This document shows, piece after piece, positions 18,126 to 26,090 of a stretch of 51,841 nt of DNA; the stretch's first letter is position 1; the number at the start of each line of letters is the position of its first letter. The notes under the pieces are model-generated. The model searched no databases, was not told the origin of the DNA, and saw only the letters and a list, made by a program, of their open reading frames with translations. This DNA is from Planctomycetota bacterium (lineage in GTDB: Bacteria > Planctomycetota > UBA1135 > UBA2386): assembly GCA_016872675.1 (NCBI GenBank), contig VGZG01000018.1:1-51841 (forward strand). Reading direction: 5' to 3'. Made by a program: the position numbers and the translations under genes.

Positions 18126-19466
18126 CTACTTGGCCGGCGCGGCGTTCTTCTTGGCGGCGAGGTTCTCGTACAGCCAGACGAACGACTTGCGCTGGCGCGG
18201 CGGCACCAGCGTGTCGAGTTCCTTCTGGGCGGCGCTGCGGTCCTTGCCGATCGCTTGGAAGTCCGACTGCCGCGCCTTGTAGCGCTCGGTGTAGAGCTTG
18301 CTGCGCGCCTCGCCGGCGGCGTCGCCGAGGCCGTCGTTGACCTCCTTGAGCACCTGCTGGAAGCGCGCATCGCAGTCCTTCAGCGCCGCCTGCAGCGCCG
18401 CGACGCGCTCCTGCTGTGCGGCGTCGAGCGGCTTCGGGCTCGCGCGCCAGTGCGAGTAGGCGCCGACCAGCAGGTCGAGGTCGCCGTCGCCATCGACGTC
18501 GCCGAAGTCCATGTACAGGCCGGCGTCGGGACGCGCTGGCGCGTCGCCGACGTGGTCCTGCTGGCTGCGCGCGATCAGCTCGATCGGCGCGCCCCACGCG
18601 GCGGCCTTGCCGTCGCCGACGTTGGGCCACACCCACACGCCGCCGCCCTCGCCGTCGCCGAACGAGCCGCCCATGCTGCCGCACGCGAGGTCCTGCTTGC
18701 CGTCGCCGTTCCAGTCGACGAGCCGCATGGTCGCGACCGTGCCGGGCACGTCGATCCGCGCGCCCGCCGCGGTGACCGGCTGGTTGACGAGGTCGAACGC
18801 CGGCTTGCCCGGCGCGCCGTCGTTGCGCCGCCAGAACACGCGGCCGCTCTCGTGGTCGCCGAGCAGCAGGTCGAGGTCGCCGTCGCCGTCCACGTCGAAC
18901 GCGAGCGTCGAGGTGGCGTGCGCTTCGCCTTCATGGCCGGGCGCGTCGTACGCGTGCGTGCTGTCCCACTTCTTGGTGTCGAAGTTCCAGAAGGCGTTGA
19001 GAACGATCCGCGCGCCGTCGCGGCCGAGGATCTGCTCCGGCTTCTGCCAACCTTGCTTGCTGCCGCGGCTGACGTGCGGCGAGCCGTCGAAGATGCCGGC
19101 GACGATGTCGAGCTGGCCATCCGCGTCGAAGTCCACGAACTGTGGACTCATGCCGATGCATCACCAGTTGTCGAAGTCGAGCGGCTGGCCGTCGGCGGCG
19201 AGCACCTTGGTCTCGGAGCCGTAGGCCGGCGTGCCCGCAGCAGCGTTCGCGCGCGGCGCGACGGTGAGCACGCCGATCAGGTCACCGACGACGACGTCGA
19301 CGCGGCCTTCGCCATCGAGGTCGTGCAGGACCGGCGACGGGTAGAGGCGGCCTTCGCCGAGAAACTTGTCGCCTGCTTTCAGGCGCACCGGCGGCGCGAA
19401 CTGCGGAGCCTGCGCGACGGCAGTCGCCGCAGCGCAAGCGAGAAGGGGCAGGAGGAGCGGGCGCAT
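18126..19466 (-). CDS. Exported FG-GAP/VCBS repeat selenoprotein (Sec102 encoded by TGA, adjacent to Cys103)
   Basis: Two abutting frames are one gene. ATG 19466 starts a signal peptide (MRPLLLPLLACAAATAVAQ) and an FG-GAP blade (SPVLHDLDGEGRVDVVVGD). The frame meets a TGA at 19163-19161 after DFDNW, and then continues in the same frame as CIGMSPQFVDFDADGQLD into further FG-GAP blades, through MRLVDWNGDGKQDLACGS and MDFGDVDGDGDLDLLVGAY, to a helical Lys-rich C-terminus. Reading TGA as selenocysteine gives 446 residues with Sec102-Cys103 between blades of one propeller. A 7-bp SECIS-like hairpin follows. FG-GAP blades bind Ca through D-x-D-x-D-G loops. The protein would act outside the cytoplasm, where Sec-Cys could form a selenylsulfide or bind a soft metal. 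The downstream half alone would lack any export signal, which argues against two genes. A nonsense-mutated pseudogene is the alternative. Confidence 0.82.
19130..19148 (-). promoter_or_regulatory. Candidate bacterial SECIS hairpin for the FG-GAP gene
   Basis: In the mRNA AGUCCAC pairs perfectly with GUGGACU around the loop AGUUC, and a G-U pair can extend the stem to 8. With the U of UGA as base 1, the stem spans 16-34 and the loop G is base 24, almost exactly the spacing of the E. coli fdhF element. Loop position 2 is G followed by U, as in the hairpin of the AhpD-like gene. Confidence 0.72.
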
Positions 19467-19475
19467 GCGCGTCAC

Positions 19476-19481
19476 AGGATA
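19476..19481 (-). promoter_or_regulatory. -10-like hexamer TATCCT of the FG-GAP selenoprotein gene
   Basis: TATCCT ends 9 nt before ATG 19466, the same hexamer seen before the ABC-F gene. This supports that ATG as the true start of the TGA-containing gene. Confidence 0.5.
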
Positions 19482-19724
19482 CCAACGCGCGGCCGACCAG
19501 CCGGCGCGCCAGCACGAAAAGTGGCCGGCTGGCCGACGCAGCGCGTGCGTCTGGGCCAGTGTGCGCATGCGCCGGACCGCGCGCACGGCGCGCTGCCAGT
19601 CGCGCGTTCGCGACGCACGGCTGACGGTAGTACCATCCCGCTCTTCGCACGAGCGCCCCGCCACCGCCGCTACTTCGAGCCGTCTTCCGCCTTGCAAACT
19701 GCACGCCGCGCGCAATCGCAACCC

Positions 19725-20636
19725 ATGGGACCGCGCTCGCTCCGCGAACCGCTCGTCGACGCCATCGACTTCGCCGCCGCCGAAGCGCTGGTGCGCTCGG
19801 GCATCGACAGCGCGCGCGTCGTCGTCGCCAACGGTCAGGACGCGCTGCGCGCACGCGACGCCGCGGCTGCCGGCTGTGCTGCCGGCGATGGGCCGACGCC
19901 GACCGCGCCGCATGTGCCGCCGTGGCGCACGCTGGTCGTGATCCCGACCTACAACGAGAAGGACAACCTCGCGGCGATCGTGCGCGCGATCTGGCTGTAC
20001 CTCGACTGCGACATCCTGGTGGTCGACGACGGCAGCCCGGACGGCACCGGCCAGATCGCCGACCGCCTCGCCGCCGCCGACGGCCGCCTGCACGTGCTGC
20101 ACCGCGCCGGCAAGCAGGGCCTCGGCACCGCCTACCTCGCCGGCTTCCGCTTCGCGTTCGAGCGCGGCTACGAGCGCGTCTGCGAGATGGACGCCGACTT
20201 CAGTCACGCGCCGTGGGACCTGCCGCGGCTGGTATTCGGCTCGGCCGACGCCGAACTCGTCATCGGCAGCCGGTACGTGCAGGGCGGCTGCACCATCGGC
20301 TGGGGCTGGCAGCGACGCCTGCTCTCGCGCGGCGCCAACCTCTATGCGCGCTGCGTGCTGGGCAGCGGCATCCGCGACAACACCGCCGGATTCCGCGTCT
20401 TCCACGCCGACGCGCTGCGGCGCCTCGACCTCGGCGCGGTCGCCGCGCAGGGCTACGCCTTCCAGATCGAGATGGCGTTCCGCATGGTGCGCGCCGGCTG
20501 CCGCGTGAAGGAGCTACCGATCCACTTCGTCGACCGCTTCGTCGGCAAGTCGAAGATGGACGGCAGGATCGCGCGCGAGGCGCTGCTGCTGGTTCCGAGG
20601 CTGCGCGGCCGCGTGCCGAAGCTGCGCGCGCGCTGA
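19725..20636 (+). CDS. Polyprenol-phosphate mannosyltransferase-like GT2 enzyme
   Basis: The 303-residue protein is a family 2 glycosyltransferase of the dolichol-phosphate mannose synthase type: VVIPTYNEKDNL (start of the GT-A domain near residue 68), VVDDGSPDGT, and the metal-binding DADFSH, followed by the family segment ELVIGSRYVQGG. It would move mannose (or glucose) from a nucleotide donor to a polyprenol phosphate at the inner membrane. It lacks C-terminal membrane helices, as catalytic-domain-only members do. The first 65 residues (helical, Ala/Arg-rich) are an unusual N-terminal extension. A long open frame extends far upstream but is antisense to other genes. ATG 19725 is the first convincing start. 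A TACCAT about 90 nt upstream could be its promoter. Confidence 0.85.
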   Translation: MGPRSLREPLVDAIDFAAAEALVRSGIDSARVVVANGQDALRARDAAAAGCAAGDGPTPTAPHVPPWRTLVVIPTYNEKDNLAAIVRAIWLYLDCDILVVDDGSPDGTGQIADRLAAADGRLHVLHRAGKQGLGTAYLAGFRFAFERGYERVCEMDADFSHAPWDLPRLVFGSADAELVIGSRYVQGGCTIGWGWQRRLLSRGANLYARCVLGSGIRDNTAGFRVFHADALRRLDLGAVAAQGYAFQIEMAFRMVRAGCRVKELPIHFVDRFVGKSKMDGRIAREALLLVPRLRGRVPKLRAR

Positions 20637-20652
20637 GCGCGGCCATCGCGGT

Positions 20653-20674
20653 GGCCGTGCGCGACGGCACGGCC
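20653..20674. terminator. Hairpin between convergent genes
   Basis: GGCCGTGC and GCACGGCC form a perfect 8-bp stem with a 6-nt loop between the stops of the mannosyltransferase and purF genes, so it can serve both transcripts. No T tract follows on either strand. Confidence 0.5.
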
Positions 20675-20681
20675 GTCGGGA

Positions 20682-22136
20682 TCAGGCCTTGCTGGCCTCG
20701 AGCCGATCCTGCTCGATGTCGTGCAGCATGCGCTCGGTGATGTCGCCGGTCGGGTACTTGCCCTCGAAGCACGCCTTGCAGAACTGCAGGTCCTTGTTGC
20801 CGGCCGTGCGCACCGCGTCCTCCATCTGCTCGATGGACTGGTAGAGCACGAAGTCGGCGCCGAGTTCCTTGGCGATCTCGGCCTCGTCGCGGCCGCGCGC
20901 GATGAACTCGCGCTTGGTCGACATGTCGATGCCGTACAGGCACGGGAACTGGAGTTTCGGCGAGTACGACGCGAGGTAGATCTTCTTGGCGCCCATCTGG
21001 CGCGCGATCTTGACGATCTGCCGGCTCGTGTTGCCGCGCACGATCGAGTCGTCGAGGATGACCACGTTCTTGCCCTCGAACTCGGCGCGGATCGGGTTGA
21101 GCTTGGCGCGGATCGTCGCCTGCCGCGCCTTGTCGTTGGGCATGATGAACGTGCGGCCGACGTAGCGGTTCTTGACGAAGCCCTCGCGGCACGGGACGCC
21201 GATCACCTCGGCCATCGTCTGGCCGGCGGTGCGCGCCGACTCCGGCACCGGGATGACGACGTCGGCCCGCAGTCCGGTCTGCAGGAACGCGCGGCCCAGG
21301 CGCCGGCCGAGCTCCATGCGCGCCTCGTACACCGACGTGCCGTCGAGGAACGTGTCCGGGCGGGCAAAGTAGACGTACTCGAAGATGCACGGCCGGTGCG
21401 GCTTGTTCCCCACCTGGCGGAACTGCGGCACGCGGTCCTTGCCAACCCACACCATCTCGCCGGCCTTCAGGTCGCGGATCACTTCGTAGCCGGCGACGTC
21501 GAGCACCACCGACTCGCTGGCGGCGGCGTACCATGTGCCCTCCGGCGTGACCTTCTTGCCGAAGATGCACGGCTTGATGCCGTACGGGTCGCGGAAGGCG
21601 TACATGCCATCGCTGGTGATGCCGCACACCGAGTAGGCGCCCTTCACTTTGTCGAAGACCTCCTTCACGGCGACCTGCGCGTCGTCGACCGTGATCGGAT
21701 CGGCGGCGCGGCGCATTAGCGCGTCGGCGAACACGTACAGCACGACCTCGAGGTCGCAGCTGCTGGCGAGGTGGATGTTGCGCTGCTGGAAGTACGTGCC
21801 CTTCAACTCGTGGAAGTTGGTGACGTTGCCGTTGTGCGCCATCGCCGTGCCGACCGGGTAGTCGAGCCAGAACGGCTGGACGTCGCCATCGTCGCCGAGG
21901 CCGACCGTCGGGTAACGCACGTGCGCGACGGCGAGGTGACCGCGCAGGCGGTTGAAGTGCTTCGTCTCGAACACCTCGCGCACGAGGCCGAGGCCCTTCT
22001 TGGCGTGGAACTTGTCCTTGAAGGTCACCGCGCCGGCGGCGTCCTGGCCGCGGTGTTGGATCGCGAGCAGTCCCGCGAGGGCGTCATGGATGGCGTCGGA
22101 ACCGTCGGGACCAAGGATCGAGATGAAGCCGCACAT
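20682..22136 (-). CDS. purF: Amidophosphoribosyltransferase PurF
   Basis: The 484-residue enzyme performs the first committed step of purine synthesis, PRPP plus glutamine to phosphoribosylamine. Starting at ATG 22136 places the catalytic nucleophile at Cys2 (MCGFISILG), as needed after Met removal. This decides the start against upstream in-frame codons. The N-terminal Ntn glutaminase shows AIQHRGQDAAG, HVRYPTVG and AHNGNVTN. The C-terminal PRTase has the PRPP loop VVILDDSIVRGNTSRQIV. Cysteines in FCKACFEGKYPTGD near the end recall the iron-sulfur-type PurF. The promoter must lie in the 31-bp gap to the divergent aminotransferase gene or inside it. Confidence 0.96.
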   Translation of the reverse strand: MCGFISILGPDGSDAIHDALAGLLAIQHRGQDAAGAVTFKDKFHAKKGLGLVREVFETKHFNRLRGHLAVAHVRYPTVGLGDDGDVQPFWLDYPVGTAMAHNGNVTNFHELKGTYFQQRNIHLASSCDLEVVLYVFADALMRRAADPITVDDAQVAVKEVFDKVKGAYSVCGITSDGMYAFRDPYGIKPCIFGKKVTPEGTWYAAASESVVLDVAGYEVIRDLKAGEMVWVGKDRVPQFRQVGNKPHRPCIFEYVYFARPDTFLDGTSVYEARMELGRRLGRAFLQTGLRADVVIPVPESARTAGQTMAEVIGVPCREGFVKNRYVGRTFIMPNDKARQATIRAKLNPIRAEFEGKNVVILDDSIVRGNTSRQIVKIARQMGAKKIYLASYSPKLQFPCLYGIDMSTKREFIARGRDEAEIAKELGADFVLYQSIEQMEDAVRTAGNKDLQFCKACFEGKYPTGDITERMLHDIEQDRLEASKA

Positions 22137-22147
22137 GGAGGGCGGCG

Positions 22148-22153
22148 AGCTTA
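22148..22153 (-). promoter_or_regulatory. -10-like hexamer TAAGCT of purF
   Basis: TAAGCT ends 11 nt before the purF ATG at 22136 and overlaps by two bases the -10-like element of the divergent gene, inside a 31-bp intergenic gap. Confidence 0.45.
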
Positions 22154-22157
22154 CCAT
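22152..22157 (+). promoter_or_regulatory. -10-like hexamer TACCAT of the class IV aminotransferase gene
   Basis: TACCAT ends 10 nt before ATG 22168. Any -35 would have to lie inside the 5' end of purF, since the whole gap is 31 bp. Confidence 0.45.
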
Positions 22158-22167
22158 CCGTCCCGCC

Positions 22168-23070
22168 ATGGCGAACCTGTGCAACGTCGATGGACGCATC
22201 ACCCCCGAGGCCGACGCGCGCGTGCCCGTGCTCGACCGCGGCTTCCTCTTCGGCGACTCGATCTACGAGGTCGTGCGGACGGTCGGCTCCGAACCGTTCG
22301 GCTGGCCCGAGCACTGGGAACGCCTGCGCGCCTCGGCCGCCGCCATCCGCCTACGGCTCGACCTGGACGAGACGATGGTCGCCCGCCGGATCGCCGCGAC
22401 GCTCGCCGCCGCCGGACGGGGCGACCACTACGTCCGCGTGGTCGTCACCCGGGGTGCTGGCTCGGCGCCCAACATCGACCTCGCCTGCGCCACCGGCGCG
22501 CCGTGCTGGGTGATCATGGTCCGCGAGTTGGCGCCGATGTCTGGCGCACCGGCGCGGCTCGCCCTGATCGAGCGGTTGCGCAACGACCGCCGCGCGCTCG
22601 ACCCGGCCACCAAGAGCGGCAACTACCTCAACAACGTCCTCGGCCTCGCCGAGGCCAGGGAGCTCGGCGCAACCGACTGCGTGATGCAGAACGCCCAGGG
22701 CTTCATCACCGAGGCGTCGACGTCCAACCTGTTCGCGCGCGTCGACGGCGCGTGGATCACGCCGCGCCTCGACGACGGCATCCTCGCCGGCGTCACGCGC
22801 GCTCACCTGCTGGCGTGGCTGCCGACGGCCGGCGAGCGGGTCGCCGAGGCGCGCCTGACGCCGGCCGACCTGCGGCGCGCCGACGAGATATTCCTGTCGA
22901 GCACGTTGCGTGACATTGCGCCGGTCACGCACCTCGACGGTAGGCCGCTCAATGACGGCGCGATCGGCCCGGAGTCGAAGCGCCTGCGATCCGCCTATCA
23001 AGCGTGGTACGCCGAGCGCCTATGCGCGCACTATGCGCCGCTTTGGCGCCGCCTCGTCGGCAGCGCGTGA
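22168..23070 (+). CDS. Class IV PLP aminotransferase (branched-chain / D-amino acid / ADC lyase group)
   Basis: This 300-residue fold-type IV enzyme has the family hallmarks VPVLDRGFLFGDSIYE (about residues 19-34) and the Schiff-base lysine in ATKSGNYLNN (about 147-156). The cofactor glutamate lies in the GFITEASTSNLF loop, and the LDDGILAGVTR segment binds phosphate. The three main activities of the group (branched-chain aminotransferase, D-alanine aminotransferase, aminodeoxychorismate lyase) cannot be separated from sequence alone. A divergent promoter shared with purF is compatible with a link to one-carbon/folate metabolism, but that is only a hint. Confidence 0.85.
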   Translation: MANLCNVDGRITPEADARVPVLDRGFLFGDSIYEVVRTVGSEPFGWPEHWERLRASAAAIRLRLDLDETMVARRIAATLAAAGRGDHYVRVVVTRGAGSAPNIDLACATGAPCWVIMVRELAPMSGAPARLALIERLRNDRRALDPATKSGNYLNNVLGLAEARELGATDCVMQNAQGFITEASTSNLFARVDGAWITPRLDDGILAGVTRAHLLAWLPTAGERVAEARLTPADLRRADEIFLSSTLRDIAPVTHLDGRPLNDGAIGPESKRLRSAYQAWYAERLCAHYAPLWRRLVGSA

Positions 23071-23117
23071 CCAGCAAGGGTCTGGCGCCGCCTGCCGCGG
23101 CGCATGTTCGAAGGCGC

Positions 23118-23138
23118 GCCGCCCGCAGCGCGGGCGGC
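23118..23138. terminator. Hairpin between convergent genes
   Basis: GCCGCCCGC and GCGGGCGGC form a perfect 9-bp stem with a 3-nt loop between the stops of the class IV aminotransferase and the AT-hook gene. AAAA follows on the plus strand, not a T tract, so it is not a classical intrinsic terminator in either direction. Confidence 0.5.
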
Positions 23139-23146
23139 AAAACGGC

Positions 23147-23578
23147 TCAGGCGAGCGCGTCGGCGAGGATCGCCTGGATCTTGCTGAGCGCGGCGTGGTA
23201 GCGCGCCTTCGCCTGCTCACTGCTCTTGACCATGCTGATAATGCCGGCCAGCGTGCCGTCAAAGGCCGGCGCGCCGACCGGGTTCTTGCGCGGGCGGCCC
23301 GGGCCACGCTTTACCGGCGCGCCGGCAATCGCGACCGCGAGCGCCGACTTGGCCGCCTTTGCTTTCGCCTTCGCTTTCGCTTTCGCCACCTTGCCCTGAC
23401 CGCGCGGCGCGGCCTTGACGATGCCGAGCAGCGCCTGCGCGCGACCAAACATAATCGGGTAAACCTTCAGCTTCTTCTTAGCCGCGGCCTCGGCGATGTC
23501 CTTGTAGGCGGCGGAACGGTTCGACTTGAGGGTGTCGACGATGAAGTCCATCGCCGGATTGCTCTTCTTGGCAGCCAT
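23147..23578 (-). CDS. Small Lys/Ala-rich AT-hook protein (nucleoid-associated)
   Basis: The 143-residue protein has three parts. An N-terminal helical domain (residues 8-56) runs from AMDFIVDTLKSNRSAAYKD to FGRAQALLGIV. A flexible Lys-Ala linker (62-80) follows. The third part is a canonical AT-hook KRGPGRPRKNP (90-100), then a C-terminal helical segment. AT-hooks bind the minor groove of A/T-rich DNA, which is scarce in this genome, so it could mark promoters or foreign DNA. The layout resembles histone H1-like nucleoid proteins, and the N-terminal domain may be a small winged-helix-like unit. Nearby bases are unusually A/T-rich upstream of its ATG (23579-23700), possibly its own binding region. 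Confidence 0.75.
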   Translation of the reverse strand: MAAKKSNPAMDFIVDTLKSNRSAAYKDIAEAAAKKKLKVYPIMFGRAQALLGIVKAAPRGQGKVAKAKAKAKAKAAKSALAVAIAGAPVKRGPGRPRKNPVGAPAFDGTLAGIISMVKSSEQAKARYHAALSKIQAILADALA

Positions 23579-23706
23579 GATCGGAGTGCTTGTAATGATG
23601 TAGGGGTCTGTCTGACATTGGGCAATGGCCCAAGCTCCGCGGAGATTGCGACAACGACTGCTCTCTGGCAAGTAGCTCTCGAATGAATCCGGAGAATATC
23701 TGTCGT

Positions 23707-25539
23707 TCATTTCCCCTGCGCGCCATTCGTGGTGGCAATCACGGTCCACGACTCGCCCGGTCCCAGCAGCAACGACGGCGTCGGCGCCAGCGCCTGCTGC
23801 AGCGCGTGCAGGCCGCGCAGCGCCATCCGCGGCCGCTCGGGATTGGACTCGGGCAGGAACGCATCGTCGATCGCGACGAGCCGCGGCCTGACCTTCTGCA
23901 CGATCGCCAGCAGCTCGGGCGCATACGGACAGACGACGGCGACGTCGACCGGCTCGGCCGGCACGTCCTCGGCGCGGAGCGTCGGGCCGACGAACAGGCA
24001 GCTCGGGCCCTTGGGCACGTCGATGCGGTAGCTGCAGCTCCAGGCGACGAAGCTGTCCTGTGGCGGCGCGCCGAGCGCGTCGATGCGGGTGCCGCCGGCG
24101 CTGGGATACGACTTGCCGGGCTCGACGATGGCCATCGTCGCCATCGGCACGACCGGCAGATGGAAGGCGACGTGCGTCAGCAGCGTGCGCGGCGGCTCGT
24201 GGAGCGCCATGCGCACGAGTAGCTGGTCGTTGCGCCGCGTCATGTCGAGCGGCTGCGTCAGCGCGCAGAACTCGATCGCACCCCACAGGAACTCCGGCAC
24301 GTCGGCGCCGGCAGCGTCAACCGCGAAGTTGCGCGTCGCCGAACGCACGAGCCAGCCGCCCATCGGCAGCCGGAAGAGTCGCGCAGCGCCAGCGGGCACC
24401 GGATCCTCGGCCGCCTTCGACAGCGCTTCCAGGCGATTGCGCCACAGCCACGGCAGGCCGCGCGCGTGCAAACCAGCGGTCTCGCGGTTCATGCGGCGAT
24501 GCACGCGTTGGCAGAGTTCGAGGAAGTCGACGCGCGGCATGCGCGCGCACGCGGTGTCGAGTTCCTCCAGCAGTTCGAGTCGCTTGGTCCCGCCGGCGTC
24601 GGCCGGGGCGCCCTTGCCGTCGAACACGGCCGGCGGATTGGCGAGCAGTCGAGCGATCCATGGCCCCCACCGCTTCTCGCCGGGCGGTGGCGCGTCCTTC
24701 GCGCCGGGCTTGGGCGGGAACTCGGGCACCAGCCCCTGCAAGGCCGACGTGTCGCCGAGCAGCATCAGGCTGGCGAGCAGGCCGGGATCGACCACCGGGC
24801 TGCAGCCGAACGTGAGCCCGATGCGCGTCTGCGGCATCGCATCGGTGGTCTCGTCGAAGTCGTTGACGACGACCTGCAGGTCGATCACGCGGCCGGCCTT
24901 CGGCGCGTCGTCGACCGGCAGGATCTCGCGCCACGGGATGCGCGCCTCGTAGCTGGTGACGCCGCGCTCCTTGTCGTGAACGGCGACAACGCGCGCCGAC
25001 TTCTCGTCGAGCATACGTGCGTCGCCGCGCAGCCGATCCCATTGCACGACCTGGCGGCCGGCCTCGTCGGCGAGCCAGAACTCGCGGTCCTCGCGGCGCC
25101 CCGGATCGTCGCCGGCGGCGCGCGTGTCGCGATTGGGGTCGAACGTCAGCACGACGCTGTCGCAGGCTGGGATCTCGACGATGCGCAGCGACTTCGCGTC
25201 GAGGCCGCGATGCCATTCGTCGCGCACGGCGAGGCCGACGTACAATGCGTCAGCGTCCCAGACGAAGAACGCCTGCGCGCTGAGGTCGCTGGCGCCGATC
25301 CAGGCCTTGTTGGCCGTGCCCGACAGCTGGCGCGTGTCGTCCAAGCGCAGCGCTGGCAGTTCCGGCCAGTCGACAAGCGAGCCGTCGATTGCGATCGCCT
25401 TGTCGCCGCGCGGCAGCGCCAGCGCATGCGGCACCAGCATCGGCTCCGGTCGCTGCGGCTTGTTGGAGCTGCCCGGCGGCCCCTGGGCAACGAGCGCCGC
25501 AGTGGCGGCCGCGGCCGCGATCACGCTTCGGAACGACAC
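23707..25539 (-). CDS. Exported protein with CBM9-like domain
   Basis: The 610-residue protein has a signal peptide (residues 1-19). A CBM9/DOMON-like beta-sandwich follows (about residues 45-245), with IDGSLVDWPELPALRL, FFVWDADALYVGLAVRDE and ARIPWREILP being typical of that fold. A central region of about 150 helical residues has no recognised family, and the C-terminal domain contains VDVAVVCPYAPELL and RLVAIDDAFLP, which resemble a beta-lactamase-fold scaffold without its metal ligands. It may bind carbohydrate in the periplasm or at the surface. It starts at GTG 25539, where GGAGG lies 5 nt upstream, and overlaps the end of the CPBP gene by 19 nt as the last gene of a four-gene operon. 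Confidence 0.68.
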   Translation of the reverse strand: MSFRSVIAAAAATAALVAQGPPGSSNKPQRPEPMLVPHALALPRGDKAIAIDGSLVDWPELPALRLDDTRQLSGTANKAWIGASDLSAQAFFVWDADALYVGLAVRDEWHRGLDAKSLRIVEIPACDSVVLTFDPNRDTRAAGDDPGRREDREFWLADEAGRQVVQWDRLRGDARMLDEKSARVVAVHDKERGVTSYEARIPWREILPVDDAPKAGRVIDLQVVVNDFDETTDAMPQTRIGLTFGCSPVVDPGLLASLMLLGDTSALQGLVPEFPPKPGAKDAPPPGEKRWGPWIARLLANPPAVFDGKGAPADAGGTKRLELLEELDTACARMPRVDFLELCQRVHRRMNRETAGLHARGLPWLWRNRLEALSKAAEDPVPAGAARLFRLPMGGWLVRSATRNFAVDAAGADVPEFLWGAIEFCALTQPLDMTRRNDQLLVRMALHEPPRTLLTHVAFHLPVVPMATMAIVEPGKSYPSAGGTRIDALGAPPQDSFVAWSCSYRIDVPKGPSCLFVGPTLRAEDVPAEPVDVAVVCPYAPELLAIVQKVRPRLVAIDDAFLPESNPERPRMALRGLHALQQALAPTPSLLLGPGESWTVIATTNGAQGK

Positions 25540-26090
25540 AGCATCCTCCGGATCATCAAGTAGTTGGCGACGGCGCCGGCCGTCGCGGTGGCGAGCAGGC
25601 CGAAGCCGAGTTCGACCATCAGACAGAACCCCGTCGCGTGGGCCAAGCCCAGCGGCAGCCAGGCCCAGCCGACCACGGCGCTATTCACGAGCGCCGCTGC
25701 GGCAACCGCCGCCGGTAGGCCAAGCCAGTCCGGCAGCGCCAGCCGGAACATCAACTCTTCCGCGACGGCGCCGGTGGCGACGAACGCGGCGATCGCAGCG
25801 TCGCTGCTATCCGCGAACAGCCGGCGGACCTCCACTTCGACGGTGGCGAGCTTCGGCAGGAAGCGGCGCAGCCGCGGCAGCAGCAGCGCCAGCGGCAGGC
25901 CGACCGCGAGTCCGAGGCCGGCGGCGGCGAACGGCCCGTGCGCGCCGATGGCGCGGAGCGGCAGTTCGTCGAAGCGTTCGCGCCACGCCAGCGACGCGAG
26001 CGCAACCGCGGTGAGTAGCGCGTGCGCGACGTAGCCGCTGGCGAGGCCAGGCGCCTCAGGCGACGCGTCGCCGCCCGTGTCGTCGCTCAC
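25521..26090 (-). CDS. CPBP (Rce1/CAAX-like) intramembrane protease family protein
   Basis: The 189-residue membrane protein has about five hydrophobic helices. It carries the first CPBP motif, Glu-Glu-x-x-x-Arg, in AVAEELMFR, and a later His in LPLGLAHATG matching the second motif. Bacterial members are putative glutamate intramembrane proteases, used for example in bacteriocin self-immunity. It starts at GTG 26090, which overlaps the stop of the signal peptidase gene by 4 nt (GTGA), so the two are translationally coupled. Pairing with signal peptidase suggests a role in membrane or exported-protein processing. Confidence 0.8.
   Translation of the reverse strand: MSDDTGGDASPEAPGLASGYVAHALLTAVALASLAWRERFDELPLRAIGAHGPFAAAGLGLAVGLPLALLLPRLRRFLPKLATVEVEVRRLFADSSDAAIAAFVATGAVAEELMFRLALPDWLGLPAAVAAAALVNSAVVGWAWLPLGLAHATGFCLMVELGFGLLATATAGAVANYLMIRRMLCRSEA

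Noticed and set aside
18126-19466. Calling two FG-GAP genes, one ending at 19161 and one starting at ATG 19151
   Set aside because: The second would start only 10 bases after the first ends, in the same frame, with no signal peptide and no ribosome binding site, while the blades form one continuous propeller.
16971-19724. Very long plus-strand open frame upstream of the mannosyltransferase
   Set aside because: It is antisense to the fusion gene, pyrE and the FG-GAP gene. Protein-like sequence begins only near 19725.
23340-23400. Hexamer-like repeats rich in TTTCGC
   Set aside because: They encode the Lys-Ala linker of the AT-hook protein and need no separate explanation.
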